Positions 15,726 to 23,788 of a stretch of DNA of 40,742 nucleotides are shown piece by piece. Both the position numbers and the translations under genes were made by a program. Below the pieces are notes generated by a model that was not told the DNA's origin, searched no databases, and saw nothing but the letters and a program-made list of their open reading frames with translations. The stretch is from Bradyrhizobium sp. (GTDB lineage: Bacteria > Pseudomonadota > Alphaproteobacteria > Rhizobiales > Xanthobacteraceae). The DNA lies in NCBI RefSeq assembly GCF_004799445.1, contig NZ_SSNA01000056.1, forward strand, positions 1-40,742. Direction: 5' to 3'. Every line of letters begins with the position of its first letter. Positions within the stretch are counted from its first letter, which is position 1.

Positions 15726-17030
15726 TCAGGCCATCGCCAGCCGCGCGCGCGAGCGGATCAGCAGCGCCACCACGATGGTGATGTTGAGCGCATTCCACAA
15801 AAGCCCGTTCAGGAATGCCGCGGCGTAGGAGCCGGACGCATCGAAGATCACGCCCGACACCCAGCCGCCGAACGACATGCCGAAGACGGAGGCGAAAATC
15901 ACGAGGCCGACCCGGGTCCCCGCTTCGCTGGCCGGCATCGATTCGCGGACGATGATGGCGTAGCTCGGCACGATGCCGCCCTGAAACAGGCCGAACATTG
16001 CCGAGATGACGTAGAGCGAGGTGAGCCCGTCGAAAAACAGGTAGAACAACAGCGCAAAGCCCTGCGCCACCGAACCGATCAGCAGCGTGCGGATGCCACC
16101 GATCCGGTCGGCGAGAAACCCCGAGCCGATGCGGCTGACGACGCCGAAGGCCATCATCAGCGACAGCATTTCCGCGCCGCGCGCCACGCCGTAACCTAGA
16201 TCGCCGCAATAGGCGACGATATGAACCTGCGGCATCGCCATCGCCACGCAGCAGGCAATGCTGGCGATGCACAGCATCGCCGTCAGCGTATTGGTCGAGA
16301 GCTTGAGATCGATCCGCGGCGGCGGCGCGTTGTCGTGACTGCGGCGGCTCTCCGCGCCGATCTGGGCGCGAAGCAACGCCAGCACGATCGTCATCGCCAC
16401 CGCACAGAAAATTCCGATCGCGATGTAGGTGGTGCGCCAGCCGGCCGACTGGATGCCCCAATTGACGATCGGCGGCCAGAACGTACCGCCGACATAATTG
16501 CCGCTGGCGACGATGGTGACGGCAAGACCCCGGTAACGTTCGAACCAGTGCGAGGCTTCCGCCATCAGCGGCGCAAAGGTCGCCGAGGTCCCCAATCCGA
16601 TCAGGATGTGGACCGCGATGAACTGCCACAGCGTGGTCGAAAGCCCGGCGGCCACATAGGCAAGCCCGAGGAAGACGATACTGAGTCCCATCGCCACCAC
16701 GATGCCGAAGCGATCGGTGATCCGCCCCGTCGCGACGCCGCCAAGGCCGAAGCCCAGCATCGTGAGCGTAAAGGCCAGCGATATGGCCCCGCGCGTGGCG
16801 CCGAACTCCCCCTGCACGATCGGCAGCACGACCACGACCGACCACATGCCGACGCTGCCGATCGCGCCGATCACCAGCGCAAGCGCGAGCCTCACCCAGG
16901 CCTGGCCGGAGTCCGGGGTGAATGCGGTGGAACCCTTGGATGAGTCGGAAGGCGCGTGCACGGGGGGAACTTCGTCGGCTACCGCCCTCCGGTCAAGCAA
17001 CATGGCGCGATATTGGGCATGCAGATGCAC
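15726..17030 (-). CDS. Major facilitator superfamily transporter
   Basis: 434 residues with about twelve membrane helices. The loop between helices 2 and 3 has the MFS signature form (GVATGRITDRFG), repeated in the second half (GSGFLADRIGG). The first 45 residues are hydrophilic; an internal ATG at 17003 may be the true start. The type resembles oxalate/formate-antiporter-like or monocarboxylate MFS carriers, but the substrate cannot be read from sequence. It is a single gene, divergent from flhA, with a palindromic repeat element and a CtrA-type box in between. Confidence 0.85.
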   Translation of the reverse strand: MHLHAQYRAMLLDRRAVADEVPPVHAPSDSSKGSTAFTPDSGQAWVRLALALVIGAIGSVGMWSVVVVLPIVQGEFGATRGAISLAFTLTMLGFGLGGVATGRITDRFGIVVAMGLSIVFLGLAYVAAGLSTTLWQFIAVHILIGLGTSATFAPLMAEASHWFERYRGLAVTIVASGNYVGGTFWPPIVNWGIQSAGWRTTYIAIGIFCAVAMTIVLALLRAQIGAESRRSHDNAPPPRIDLKLSTNTLTAMLCIASIACCVAMAMPQVHIVAYCGDLGYGVARGAEMLSLMMAFGVVSRIGSGFLADRIGGIRTLLIGSVAQGFALLFYLFFDGLTSLYVISAMFGLFQGGIVPSYAIIVRESMPASEAGTRVGLVIFASVFGMSFGGWVSGVIFDASGSYAAAFLNGLLWNALNITIVVALLIRSRARLAMA

Positions 17031-17048
17031 CGCAACAGAGCCCGATTC

Positions 17049-17151
17049 GTCATTCCGGGGCGCTGCGGCAGCAGCGAGCTACGATGTGCAATTGCACATC
17101 GGAGAATCTCGAGATTCCGGGCCTGGTGCTAACGCACCATCCCGGAATGAC
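17049..17151. repeat. Palindromic intergenic repeat element (nested inverted repeats)
   Basis: Outer arms GTCATTCCGGGG (17049-17060) and CCCGGAATGAC (17141-17151) are inverted copies. Inside are a perfect 18-bp palindrome GATGTGCAATTGCACATC (17083-17100), a perfect 14-bp palindrome GAATCTCGAGATTC (17104-17117) and a small hairpin TGGTGC-TAAC-GCACCA. I recognise this as the type of REP-like element scattered between genes in Bradyrhizobium and Rhodopseudomonas; copy number was not checked. Confidence 0.75.
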
Positions 17152-17159
17152 AGGAGCCG

Positions 17160-17175
17160 TTAACCCTTTCCTAAC
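17160..17175 (+). promoter_or_regulatory. CtrA-type box upstream of flhA
   Basis: TTAA-CCCTTTC-CTAAC fits the CtrA consensus TTAA-N7-TTAAC with one change. It is 174 bases before the flhA start and fits the known CtrA control of flagellar genes in alphaproteobacteria. Confidence 0.5.
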
Positions 17176-17348
17176 CATAAACCGGGCAAAAATTGCCGAG
17201 TGAAGAAGTTTGAGTGTCGTCAGCCGCGTAAAACGGGGGAGTACCCGTGGACGCCAGTGCGGTGCCTCTCTTTCGAAGCGGTGGCCCTTCGGCCGCCGCG
17301 CAGACGTTTGGCGCCCGCGAACGGCATTCGCGGGGGGAAGCAAGTACC

Positions 17349-19478
17349 ATGGTCGATGTCACGGCAGGTTCGGGCGGAGCGGCGCCGGCGTCCAGATTTC
17401 TGACTCTCGGTGAAATCGGCAACATTTTGAAGCGCGGCGATCTCGCGCTGGCGTTCGGCATCCTCACAATCCTGGTCGTGCTGATCCTGCCTTTGCCCTC
17501 GATCGTGCTCGATCTCTTCCTGGCGATCTCGATCACGCTGTCGATCCTGATCCTGATGACGTCGCTGTTCATCCAGGCGCCGCTGGAATTCTCGTCGTTC
17601 CCGACCATCCTCTTGATTTCGACCATGCTCCGGTTGTCGCTCAACCTCGCCTCGACGCGACTGATCCTGTCGCGCGGCCATGAGGGCACCGATGCCGCCG
17701 GCCACGTCATCGAGGCCTTCGGCAATTTCGTGATGGGCGGCAATTTCGTGATCGGAATTATCGTCTTCGCCATTCTGGTGATCGTGAACTTCGTCGTCAT
17801 CACCAAGGGTTCGGGACGCATCGCGGAAGTCGCCGCCCGCTTCCACCTCGACGCCATGCCGGGCAAGCAGATGGCGATCGACGCCGACCTCTCCGCAGGC
17901 CTGATCGACGAAAAGGTCGCCAAGGAACGGCGCAAGGCGCTGGAAGACGAAAGCGGCTTCTTCGGCGCCATGGACGGTGCGTCGAAATTCGTGCGCGGCG
18001 ACGCGGTGGCCGGCCTGCTTGTCGTGTTCATCAACATCATCGGCGGAATCATCATCGGCGTGGCCCAGCAGGGCCTGAGTTTCGGCGAAGCCGCGCGCAC
18101 CTACACGCTGCTGACCGTCGGCGATGGCCTGGTCACGCAGGTACCGGCGCTGATCGTCTCCACCGCGGCGGGCCTGCTGGTCTCGAAAGCCGGCGTCAGC
18201 GGCGCCGCCGACAAGGCGCTCATGAGGCAGCTGTCCGGCTACCCGCAAGCGCTCGGCATGTCGGCCGGCGTGATGCTGGTGCTGGCGATGCTGCCGGGCA
18301 TTCCGATGCTGCCGTTCCTGATGCTCGGCGGCGGCGCGGCGGCGCTGGCGTTTTCCGCGCGCAAGAAAAAGCGTGCGGCCACCGCCGCCGCGGCGGATGC
18401 GGCGGCGGCTCCCGCCGCAGCCGCGGCAGCCAATGCGGTCGACGAGCCGATCTCAACGGCGCTGAAGATCGACGACCTCAAGATCGAACTGGGCTATGCG
18501 CTGTTGCCGCTGGTGAACGCCCCCGACGGCACCGACCGCCTGACCGAACAGATCAAGGCGCTGCGCCGCTCGCTCGCGATCGAGATGGGCTTCGTGATGC
18601 CGTCGGTGCGCATTCTCGACAATGTGCAGCTCGAGGCCAACACCTACATCATCAAGATCAAGGAAGTGGATGCGGGCACGGGCCGGATCTGGCCGAACCA
18701 GTTCATGGTCATGGACCCCGGCGGAAGCCAGGTCGACGTGCCGGGCATTCACACCATCGAGCCGACCTTTGGACTGCCGGCGACCTGGGTCGACGCCAGC
18801 CTGAAGGAGGAAGCTTCGCTGAAGGGCTATACCGTGGTCGACGCCGCGACCGTGCTTTCGACTCATCTGACCGAGCTCCTCAAGAACAACGTGTCGGACC
18901 TGTTGTCCTATGGCGAGGTGCAGAAACTTCTGAAGGATCTGCCGAAGGAGCAGGGCGAACTGATCAAGGACATCGTGCCCGCCCAGGTCACGATATCCGG
19001 CATCCAGCGCGTGCTCCAGCTTCTGTTGGCCGAACGAATCTCGATCCGCGATCTCTCCACCATCCTCGAAGGCATCGCCGACGCGGTGGCATTCTCGCGC
19101 AACCCGGCGACCGTAGTCGAACATGTTCGCGCCCGCCTGGCGCGACAGATCTGCGCGCAGAATACCTCGGCCAGCGGCTACCTGCCGCTGATCGCGCTGT
19201 CGGCGAAATGGGAGCAGGCGTTCGCCGAATCGCTGATCGGCCAGGGCGAGGAACGCAGCCTGGCGATGCAGCCTTCCAAGCTCTCGGAATTCATGACCGT
19301 CGTGCGCGAGCGGTTCGAACAGGCCGCCCGCGAGGGCGAGGCGCCGGTATTGGTGACCTCGGCGGCGATCCGGCCCTTCGTGCGCTCGCTGGTGGAGCGC
19401 TTCAGGTCGCAAACAACGGTGCTGTCGCAGGCGGAGATCCATCCGCGGGCGCGGCTGAAGACGGTCGGCAGCGTCTGA
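17349..19478 (+). CDS. flhA: Flagellar export apparatus protein FlhA
   Basis: 709 residues from the ATG at 17349, preceded by GGGGGGAAG; longer starts upstream give a poor N-terminus. The first 330 residues hold eight membrane helices and the FHIPEP family signature (LNLASTRLILSRGH-type loop, AARFHLDAMPGKQMAID). Residues 370-709 form the cytosolic nonameric ring domain that docks FliI/FliJ and chaperone-substrate complexes. An Ala-rich linker lies near 365-395. FlhA is the core of the type III flagellar export gate in the inner membrane. No other flagellar genes adjoin it, but fliI-fliJ lie 5 kb away and a CtrA-type box lies upstream. Confidence 0.95.
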   Translation: MVDVTAGSGGAAPASRFLTLGEIGNILKRGDLALAFGILTILVVLILPLPSIVLDLFLAISITLSILILMTSLFIQAPLEFSSFPTILLISTMLRLSLNLASTRLILSRGHEGTDAAGHVIEAFGNFVMGGNFVIGIIVFAILVIVNFVVITKGSGRIAEVAARFHLDAMPGKQMAIDADLSAGLIDEKVAKERRKALEDESGFFGAMDGASKFVRGDAVAGLLVVFINIIGGIIIGVAQQGLSFGEAARTYTLLTVGDGLVTQVPALIVSTAAGLLVSKAGVSGAADKALMRQLSGYPQALGMSAGVMLVLAMLPGIPMLPFLMLGGGAAALAFSARKKKRAATAAAADAAAAPAAAAAANAVDEPISTALKIDDLKIELGYALLPLVNAPDGTDRLTEQIKALRRSLAIEMGFVMPSVRILDNVQLEANTYIIKIKEVDAGTGRIWPNQFMVMDPGGSQVDVPGIHTIEPTFGLPATWVDASLKEEASLKGYTVVDAATVLSTHLTELLKNNVSDLLSYGEVQKLLKDLPKEQGELIKDIVPAQVTISGIQRVLQLLLAERISIRDLSTILEGIADAVAFSRNPATVVEHVRARLARQICAQNTSASGYLPLIALSAKWEQAFAESLIGQGEERSLAMQPSKLSEFMTVVRERFEQAAREGEAPVLVTSAAIRPFVRSLVERFRSQTTVLSQAEIHPRARLKTVGSV

Positions 19479-19600
19479 TCCGTGGCTCAATCTCGTGCGA
19501 TTGAAGTTGCGTGTCATGCGCAGAAAAACCTTTCAAGAATCATTCAAGACTGCGCGCGACAGCTGTTGCTGTCGAACCATCGCGGCGCTACTGAGACGCC

Positions 19601-20125
19601 ATGTTTGCTTCGCCTGCCGCATCCGATCGCCCCTGGCCTCTTCCGCTTCTCCGCTTCCTGCCTCTTCCGCTTCTGCAACCTATTCTCACTCTCATCGGCA
19701 CGCAGGTTGCCAAAACCCAGCCCGACGTCTTCTTGCGGCTCGGGCCACACGCGCTGAAGTCTTTCATCATCGACCCCACCGATCTTCCGTTCGTACTGGT
19801 GTTGAAACCGAAGCCCGAGGCACCGTCGCTGAGCGCCTGGCGCCGCGATAACGCACCCTATTCCCATGCCCGCATCGCAGGCACATTTCTCGATCTATTC
19901 GACCTGATCGATGGCTCGCTCGATGGCGATGCCCTGTTCTTCTCGCGCAAGCTGCGCGTCACCGGCGACACCGAAGCCATCGTCGCGCTGCGCAACGCGC
20001 TCGACGACGTGGACGGCGGGGTCGTGGAAAGCATCACGAAAGCTTTCGGTCCGCTCGCGCCCGTCGCCACGATCACGGTCTCACATCTGCGCAGGCTCGG
20101 GGGCAGGGGGAAAAATCATGAATGA
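19601..20125 (+). CDS. ubiT: UbiT: SCP2-domain accessory factor for ubiquinone synthesis
   Basis: 174 residues with an SCP2-like lipid-binding domain (ALKSFIIDPTDLPFVLVLKPK, then ARIAGTFLDLFDLIDGSLDGDALFFSRKL split by short loops). In E. coli, UbiT binds hydrophobic quinone intermediates and is essential, with UbiU and UbiV, for ubiquinone formation without oxygen. Here it precedes ubiU and overlaps it by 8 bases, so the trio is an operon, which makes the call secure despite modest sequence conservation. The 122 bases before it include an inverted repeat TCAATC-N6-GATTGA (19487-19504) whose role is unclear. Confidence 0.85.
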   Translation: MFASPAASDRPWPLPLLRFLPLPLLQPILTLIGTQVAKTQPDVFLRLGPHALKSFIIDPTDLPFVLVLKPKPEAPSLSAWRRDNAPYSHARIAGTFLDLFDLIDGSLDGDALFFSRKLRVTGDTEAIVALRNALDDVDGGVVESITKAFGPLAPVATITVSHLRRLGGRGKNHE

Positions 20126-21134
20126 CGATGTCGCGCCCCGGCGCCCCGAACTGGTCTGCCCGGCCGGAACGCCGGCCAGTCTGCGCACCGCGGTCGATGC
20201 CGGCGCGGACACGGTCTATTGCGGCCTGCAGAATGCGACCAATGCGAGAAACTTTCCCGGACTGAATTTCTCGCCCGAGGAGCTGCGAAAGTCGGTCGAC
20301 TATGCCCATGCGCGGGGCCGCAAGGTCCTGCTCGCCGTCAACACCTTTCCACCCGCTGGCCAATTCCAGCTCTGGAAAGACGCCGTCGGGATCGCCGCTT
20401 CGGCTGGGGTGGATGCCATCATCGTCGCGGACATGGGGGTTGCGGCCTATGCCAGTCGTGAATATCCGCAGCTGCGGCTGCATTTGTCGGTACAGGCCGG
20501 CGCATCGTCGCCGGAAGCCATCCGCTTCCATTGCGAGGAGTTCGGCATCAGGCGCGTCGTGCTGCCGCGTATTCTGACGGTTGCCGAGATCGCCGACGTC
20601 CACCGGCAGATCCCCTGCGAGATCGAGGCATTCGTGTTCGGCAATATCGGCATGATGGCGGAGGGCCGCTGCAGCCTGACCAATTACGTCACGGGTATTT
20701 CGACCAATATGGACGGCGTGTGTTCGCCGGCGGCCGATGTCCGTTATGAAGAGGATGCCGACGGCACGCTGACGACCCGGCTGGGGTCGTTCGTCATCGA
20801 TCAATACCGGTGCGGTGAAAATGGCGGCTACCCGACCATCTGCAAGGGACGGTATGGCTGTTCGGTCCAGAGCGAGCCCTATTACGCGTTCGAAGAGCCG
20901 CGATCGCTGAACCTCTCGGCCTTGCTGCCTGATCTCATGCGCGCCGGCGTAACAGCATTGAAGATTGAAGGACGCCAGCGCAGCCGCGCCTACGTGAAAT
21001 CCGTCGTTGCGGCCTTTCGCCTGGCTGTTGACGGGATCATGGCCGGCGAGGAGCCGGCGCTGACCGATCTCATCGCGCTCACCGAGGGTCATAAGGAGAC
21101 TCAAGGCGCCTTTCAGAGTAAGAGTTGGAGATAA
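20118..21134 (+). CDS. ubiU: UbiU: O2-independent ubiquinone hydroxylase subunit (peptidase U32 family)
   Basis: 338 residues from the ATG at 20118, chosen because ELVCPAGTPASLRTAVDAG is the canonical U32 start and because it overlaps the ubiT stop. The U32 core is seen in DTVYCGLQNATNARNF and SVQAGASSPEA. Cysteines at about 185, 202, 232, 242 and 248 include those that bind the [4Fe-4S] cluster in UbiU. With UbiV it forms a heterodimer that hydroxylates ubiquinone precursors using prephenate rather than oxygen, allowing quinone synthesis in anoxic conditions. Six bases separate it from ubiV. Confidence 0.92.
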   Translation: MNDDVAPRRPELVCPAGTPASLRTAVDAGADTVYCGLQNATNARNFPGLNFSPEELRKSVDYAHARGRKVLLAVNTFPPAGQFQLWKDAVGIAASAGVDAIIVADMGVAAYASREYPQLRLHLSVQAGASSPEAIRFHCEEFGIRRVVLPRILTVAEIADVHRQIPCEIEAFVFGNIGMMAEGRCSLTNYVTGISTNMDGVCSPAADVRYEEDADGTLTTRLGSFVIDQYRCGENGGYPTICKGRYGCSVQSEPYYAFEEPRSLNLSALLPDLMRAGVTALKIEGRQRSRAYVKSVVAAFRLAVDGIMAGEEPALTDLIALTEGHKETQGAFQSKSWR

Positions 21135-21140
21135 TCGAGC

Positions 21141-22070
21141 ATGAGCGGCGCGCGAACCGAGCTGACGCTTGGCCCAAATTTGTTCAACTGGGCGCCCGAA
21201 AGATGGCGCGACTTCTATTTCCGGATCGCCGACGAAGCGCCGGTGGCCGTTGTCTATCTCGGTGAAACCATCTGCTCGAAGCGCGCGCCGCTGTTTTCGG
21301 ATTATTACGAAGCAGTCAGCGAACGGCTTGGCGCGGCGGGCAAGACCGTGGTGCATTCGACGCTTGGCGAGACCGCTTCGCGGATCGATCGCCGGCTGGT
21401 CAGTGATGTCTGCGAAAGAACGGCTGATCTGATCGAGGCAAACGACGCATCAGCGGCGCTGTTTTTGCGCGGGCGGCCTCACTACATCGGCCCGCTGATG
21501 AACGTCTATAACGAGGAGACCTTGCGCTTTCTTGCGAGCAAGGGCGCACAGAATATCTGCCTCCCGATCGAACTGCCGTTTGCAGCAGCGTGCGTGCTCT
21601 GCGCGGTCGCAGCTTCGGAAAAGGTGATGATCGAGGTTCAGGTGTTCGGTCGCCAGTCACTTGCGCTTTCGGCACGATGCTATCACGCCCGGGCGCACGG
21701 CCGCACCAGGGATACATGCCGGTTTGTCTGCGAGAATGATCCGGACGGCCTGGTGCTGACGACGCTTGAGCGAACACCCTTTCTTGTCGCCAACGGCGTG
21801 CAGACGCTGTCCTATGAGTATCTCAATCTTGTGCAGGAAATCCCGGCCCTCAAGGCGGCGGGCGTTGTCCGGTACAGGCTATCCCCGCACAGCTGCGACA
21901 TGGTGCAGGTTGCGACCACCTTTCGCAGCGTCCTTGACGGGACTTTGGCGACCGGGGAGGCATTGGCGCGTCTTGAGGAATTGCCTATCGATGCACCATT
22001 TTCGAATGGCTTCCATCATGGCCGGCCAGGCCATGGCTGGACCGTGCCGAATACGAATGTCCGATCTTGA
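21141..22070 (+). CDS. ubiV: UbiV: O2-independent ubiquinone hydroxylase partner (peptidase U32 family)
   Basis: 309 residues. Cys 45 (GETICSKR), 180, 193 and 197 (ARCYHARAHGRTRDTCRFVC) match the four-cysteine pattern of the UbiV [4Fe-4S] cluster; three positions have the same numbers as I recall for the E. coli protein. The fold is a U32-type TIM barrel. It is the last gene of the ubiTUV operon and works as a UbiU-UbiV complex. The following 390 bases contain no further operon gene. Confidence 0.92.
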   Translation: MSGARTELTLGPNLFNWAPERWRDFYFRIADEAPVAVVYLGETICSKRAPLFSDYYEAVSERLGAAGKTVVHSTLGETASRIDRRLVSDVCERTADLIEANDASAALFLRGRPHYIGPLMNVYNEETLRFLASKGAQNICLPIELPFAAACVLCAVAASEKVMIEVQVFGRQSLALSARCYHARAHGRTRDTCRFVCENDPDGLVLTTLERTPFLVANGVQTLSYEYLNLVQEIPALKAAGVVRYRLSPHSCDMVQVATTFRSVLDGTLATGEALARLEELPIDAPFSNGFHHGRPGHGWTVPNTNVRS

Positions 22071-22358
22071 CCCGCGAAAACGCGCGGCGCCGTTTGTCCC
22101 GGCAGCCATCCGTCCCGTTAGGCGTTCGTTGCCCGAACGTGTGATCCGGCCGGGAGCAAATCGAAGCACCGGCAGCGTGTTTTTTAGCCACAGGCAAATG
22201 ATTTCTTAATCCGGGTGGGTTGGCGTCATTTTGCGGCTCCGATCCGTCCAAAAGACTAAGGCACTGCAAGAATTAGGTGTTTTTGAATTTATCGATTTTT
22301 GGCAAAAACCCCAGTCGCGAACATTCACGTCTTATCACTGCTTTGTGATCGCCTCTTA

Positions 22359-22384
22359 GGAACCCAAAGGCGAATCCTTACGTT
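22359..22384 (+). promoter_or_regulatory. EcfG (general stress sigma) promoter
   Basis: GGAAC at 22359-22363, a 17-base spacer, then CGTT at 22381-22384: an exact match to the alphaproteobacterial EcfG consensus GGAAC-N16/17-CGTT. It lies 77 bases before the start of the 66-residue peptide gene, giving a leader of about 65-70 bases. The rest of 22071-22358 shows no gene. Confidence 0.75.
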
Positions 22385-22460
22385 TCCTGCATCGAGACGG
22401 TGAACCTGCCAGCGGACCAACAAGACAAATCCGCAACAAGGCAGGTGGCAGGAGGCTTCG

Positions 22461-22661
22461 ATGAACCATTCGATCTACAGCGCAGATCGCTCGACCCACC
22501 TCAAGATCGTGGTAGTAGCGCTCGTTGCTGGCATCGCAGTGGCGGGCTTCGGCATCTCGGCTCGCAGCAATTCGGATGACGGCTATACGCAGACCGCGCG
22601 CGTGATCAAGGCCGGCAAGCCCGTCACCGTAACCAGTTCAAATGCGTCGGTGGTGCGTTAA
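22461..22661 (+). CDS. Small single-span membrane peptide, probable general-stress protein
   Basis: 66 residues. A strong ribosome site (AGGAGG, 6 bases before the ATG) drives MNHSIYSADRSTHLKI, then a hydrophobic span (VVVALVAGIAVAGFGISA, residues 17-34) and a polar, Thr/Ser-rich tail of about 30 residues ending NASVVR. It could be a signal anchor or a cleaved signal peptide. I recognise it as a short protein common in Bradyrhizobium without assigned function. The perfect EcfG promoter upstream places it in the general stress response, and a hairpin-rich 3' region follows. Function unknown. Confidence 0.75.
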   Translation: MNHSIYSADRSTHLKIVVVALVAGIAVAGFGISARSNSDDGYTQTARVIKAGKPVTVTSSNASVVR

Positions 22662-22674
22662 TGATTTTGTGAAT

Positions 22675-22790
22675 TCACGCGGCCCTAACCAGCCCCCAAA
22701 TTGGGCCGCGTGAGTGTAGAAGACCCAACTACCCCCAAGTTGGCCAAGACGACCGAAAACGCCCGCTCCCCACGGGCGTTTTCTTTTTGT
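22675..22790 (+). ncRNA. Candidate structured small RNA or 3'-UTR-derived RNA with C-rich loops
   Basis: Three successive hairpins: an 11-bp perfect stem at 22675-22685/22703-22713, a 6-bp stem at 22725-22730/22738-22743, and the terminator stem at 22755-22765/22773-22783 followed by a T-run. All three loops carry CCCC or CCCCC, and the motif CCCCCAA-TTGG occurs twice (22693-22704, 22732-22743). Such C-rich loops are typical of alphaproteobacterial small RNAs that pair with Shine-Dalgarno sequences. It starts just after the 66-residue peptide gene, so it may be processed from that transcript. No known RNA family was matched. Confidence 0.45.
22755..22788 (+). terminator. Intrinsic terminator
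   Basis: Stem GAAAACGCCCG / CGGGCGTTTTC (11 bp, perfect), 7-base loop, then TTTTT. It ends the stress-peptide transcript and may also act on the opposite strand behind the anti-sigma gene. Confidence 0.85.
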
Positions 22791-22915
22791 GGCTTCCGTT
22801 GCCTTCCCATCGCCGGAGGGAGCCAGCGGGTAAATTCGGTTGCAGGGGGAGAGCGCAGAACTGCGTTCGCTGCACCCGGCCACTTCGCAAACGTCGGTTT
22901 GATGAAAATCGGACG

Positions 22916-23788
22916 CTACCGCGCGGATGCCGGCGCTGCCGGCGGAACGGCCTCGATCAGCTTGCCGGTGAAAACCGGCGTCGAGTGCGGATTGCCGTCG
23001 GGCGACCCTCCGGCCTGCTCGATCGTCACCGCGTAAGTCGCCGCCTTGACCATGTCGGCGTCATACGACGCCAGCACCGGACGCGAGGTAAAGTCGCTAC
23101 CTCCGATCACGCCCAGCGAGCGCGGCCGCGGCAGCTTGTCCGAGATCAGCCAGAGCTCGAAGCTCTTGCCGGGCTCGGCGGAAGCGCCGACCTTGCGAAC
23201 CGTGAAATTCCTGGTTGCTCCGTCAACCGTCAGAATGAACGCGGGCGAGCCGCCCTCCTTCTGCAGGATGGCAACATACTGGGCTGATGGCACCGCGGCA
23301 GCCGGGGCCCGTGCCTCGACAACCTGCGTTCGCGGCCGGCGAATGCTGTCCGGAAGCAAATCCGGCTGAAACAGCCCGACCGCGATGATCGCAACCAGCG
23401 CCGCTGCGATCGCGGAGGCGGCGGTCGCAACGGTGCGCCAGCGCCTGGCCTTTGCGGACAACCGGATGACGTTGGCGTTGTCCACCGCGACGTCAGGTTC
23501 GTCGAGGCCAGGGGTGACCGGCGGCGGAGGCTGCGGCAGCACGATCGGCGCCTGCGGTTCGGAATGTCCCACCGCGGTTCTGATCCTGTCCCAGACCTCG
23601 GGCGGCGGCTCGACCGATCCGACCATCTGGTTGAGGGCGCCGAGCTTGTGCTGCCACGCCTCCACCATCGCCGTGAAGTCCCGGTCGACGGACATCATGG
23701 TCTCAACCTGCGCCCGCTCATCGGCATCGAGAGTGCCGAGGGCATATTCCGCGGCGAGCGCGATATGGTCGTCGGTGTAGGCCGTCAT
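22916..23788 (-). CDS. RskA-type membrane anti-sigma factor
   Basis: 290 residues. The N-terminal cytoplasmic part has the anti-sigma motif IALAAEYALGTLDADERAQ and a three-helix sigma-binding region (residues 5-75). A Pro-rich linker precedes one membrane span (about 118-140). The periplasmic part is the RskA C-terminal domain (FELWLISDKLPRPRSLGVI, then VTIEQAGGSPDG). It sequesters its cognate ECF sigma factor, encoded immediately upstream: the sigma TAG is directly followed by this ATG with no gap. Release probably follows regulated cleavage or a redox/envelope signal. Signal and regulon are unknown. Confidence 0.9.
   Translation of the reverse strand: MTAYTDDHIALAAEYALGTLDADERAQVETMMSVDRDFTAMVEAWQHKLGALNQMVGSVEPPPEVWDRIRTAVGHSEPQAPIVLPQPPPPVTPGLDEPDVAVDNANVIRLSAKARRWRTVATAASAIAAALVAIIAVGLFQPDLLPDSIRRPRTQVVEARAPAAAVPSAQYVAILQKEGGSPAFILTVDGATRNFTVRKVGASAEPGKSFELWLISDKLPRPRSLGVIGGSDFTSRPVLASYDADMVKAATYAVTIEQAGGSPDGNPHSTPVFTGKLIEAVPPAAPASAR

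Noticed and set aside
19487..19504. TCAATC-N6-GATTGA as an FNR/FixK box before ubiT
   Set aside because: FNR/FixK boxes read TTGAT-N4-ATCAA; orientation and spacing are wrong, so it is kept only as an unexplained inverted repeat.
22334..22349. ATCAC-N6-GTGAT as a CRP/FNR-type site
   Set aside because: The arms are in the opposite sense to TGTGA-N6-TCACA, and the EcfG promoter directly downstream explains the control better.
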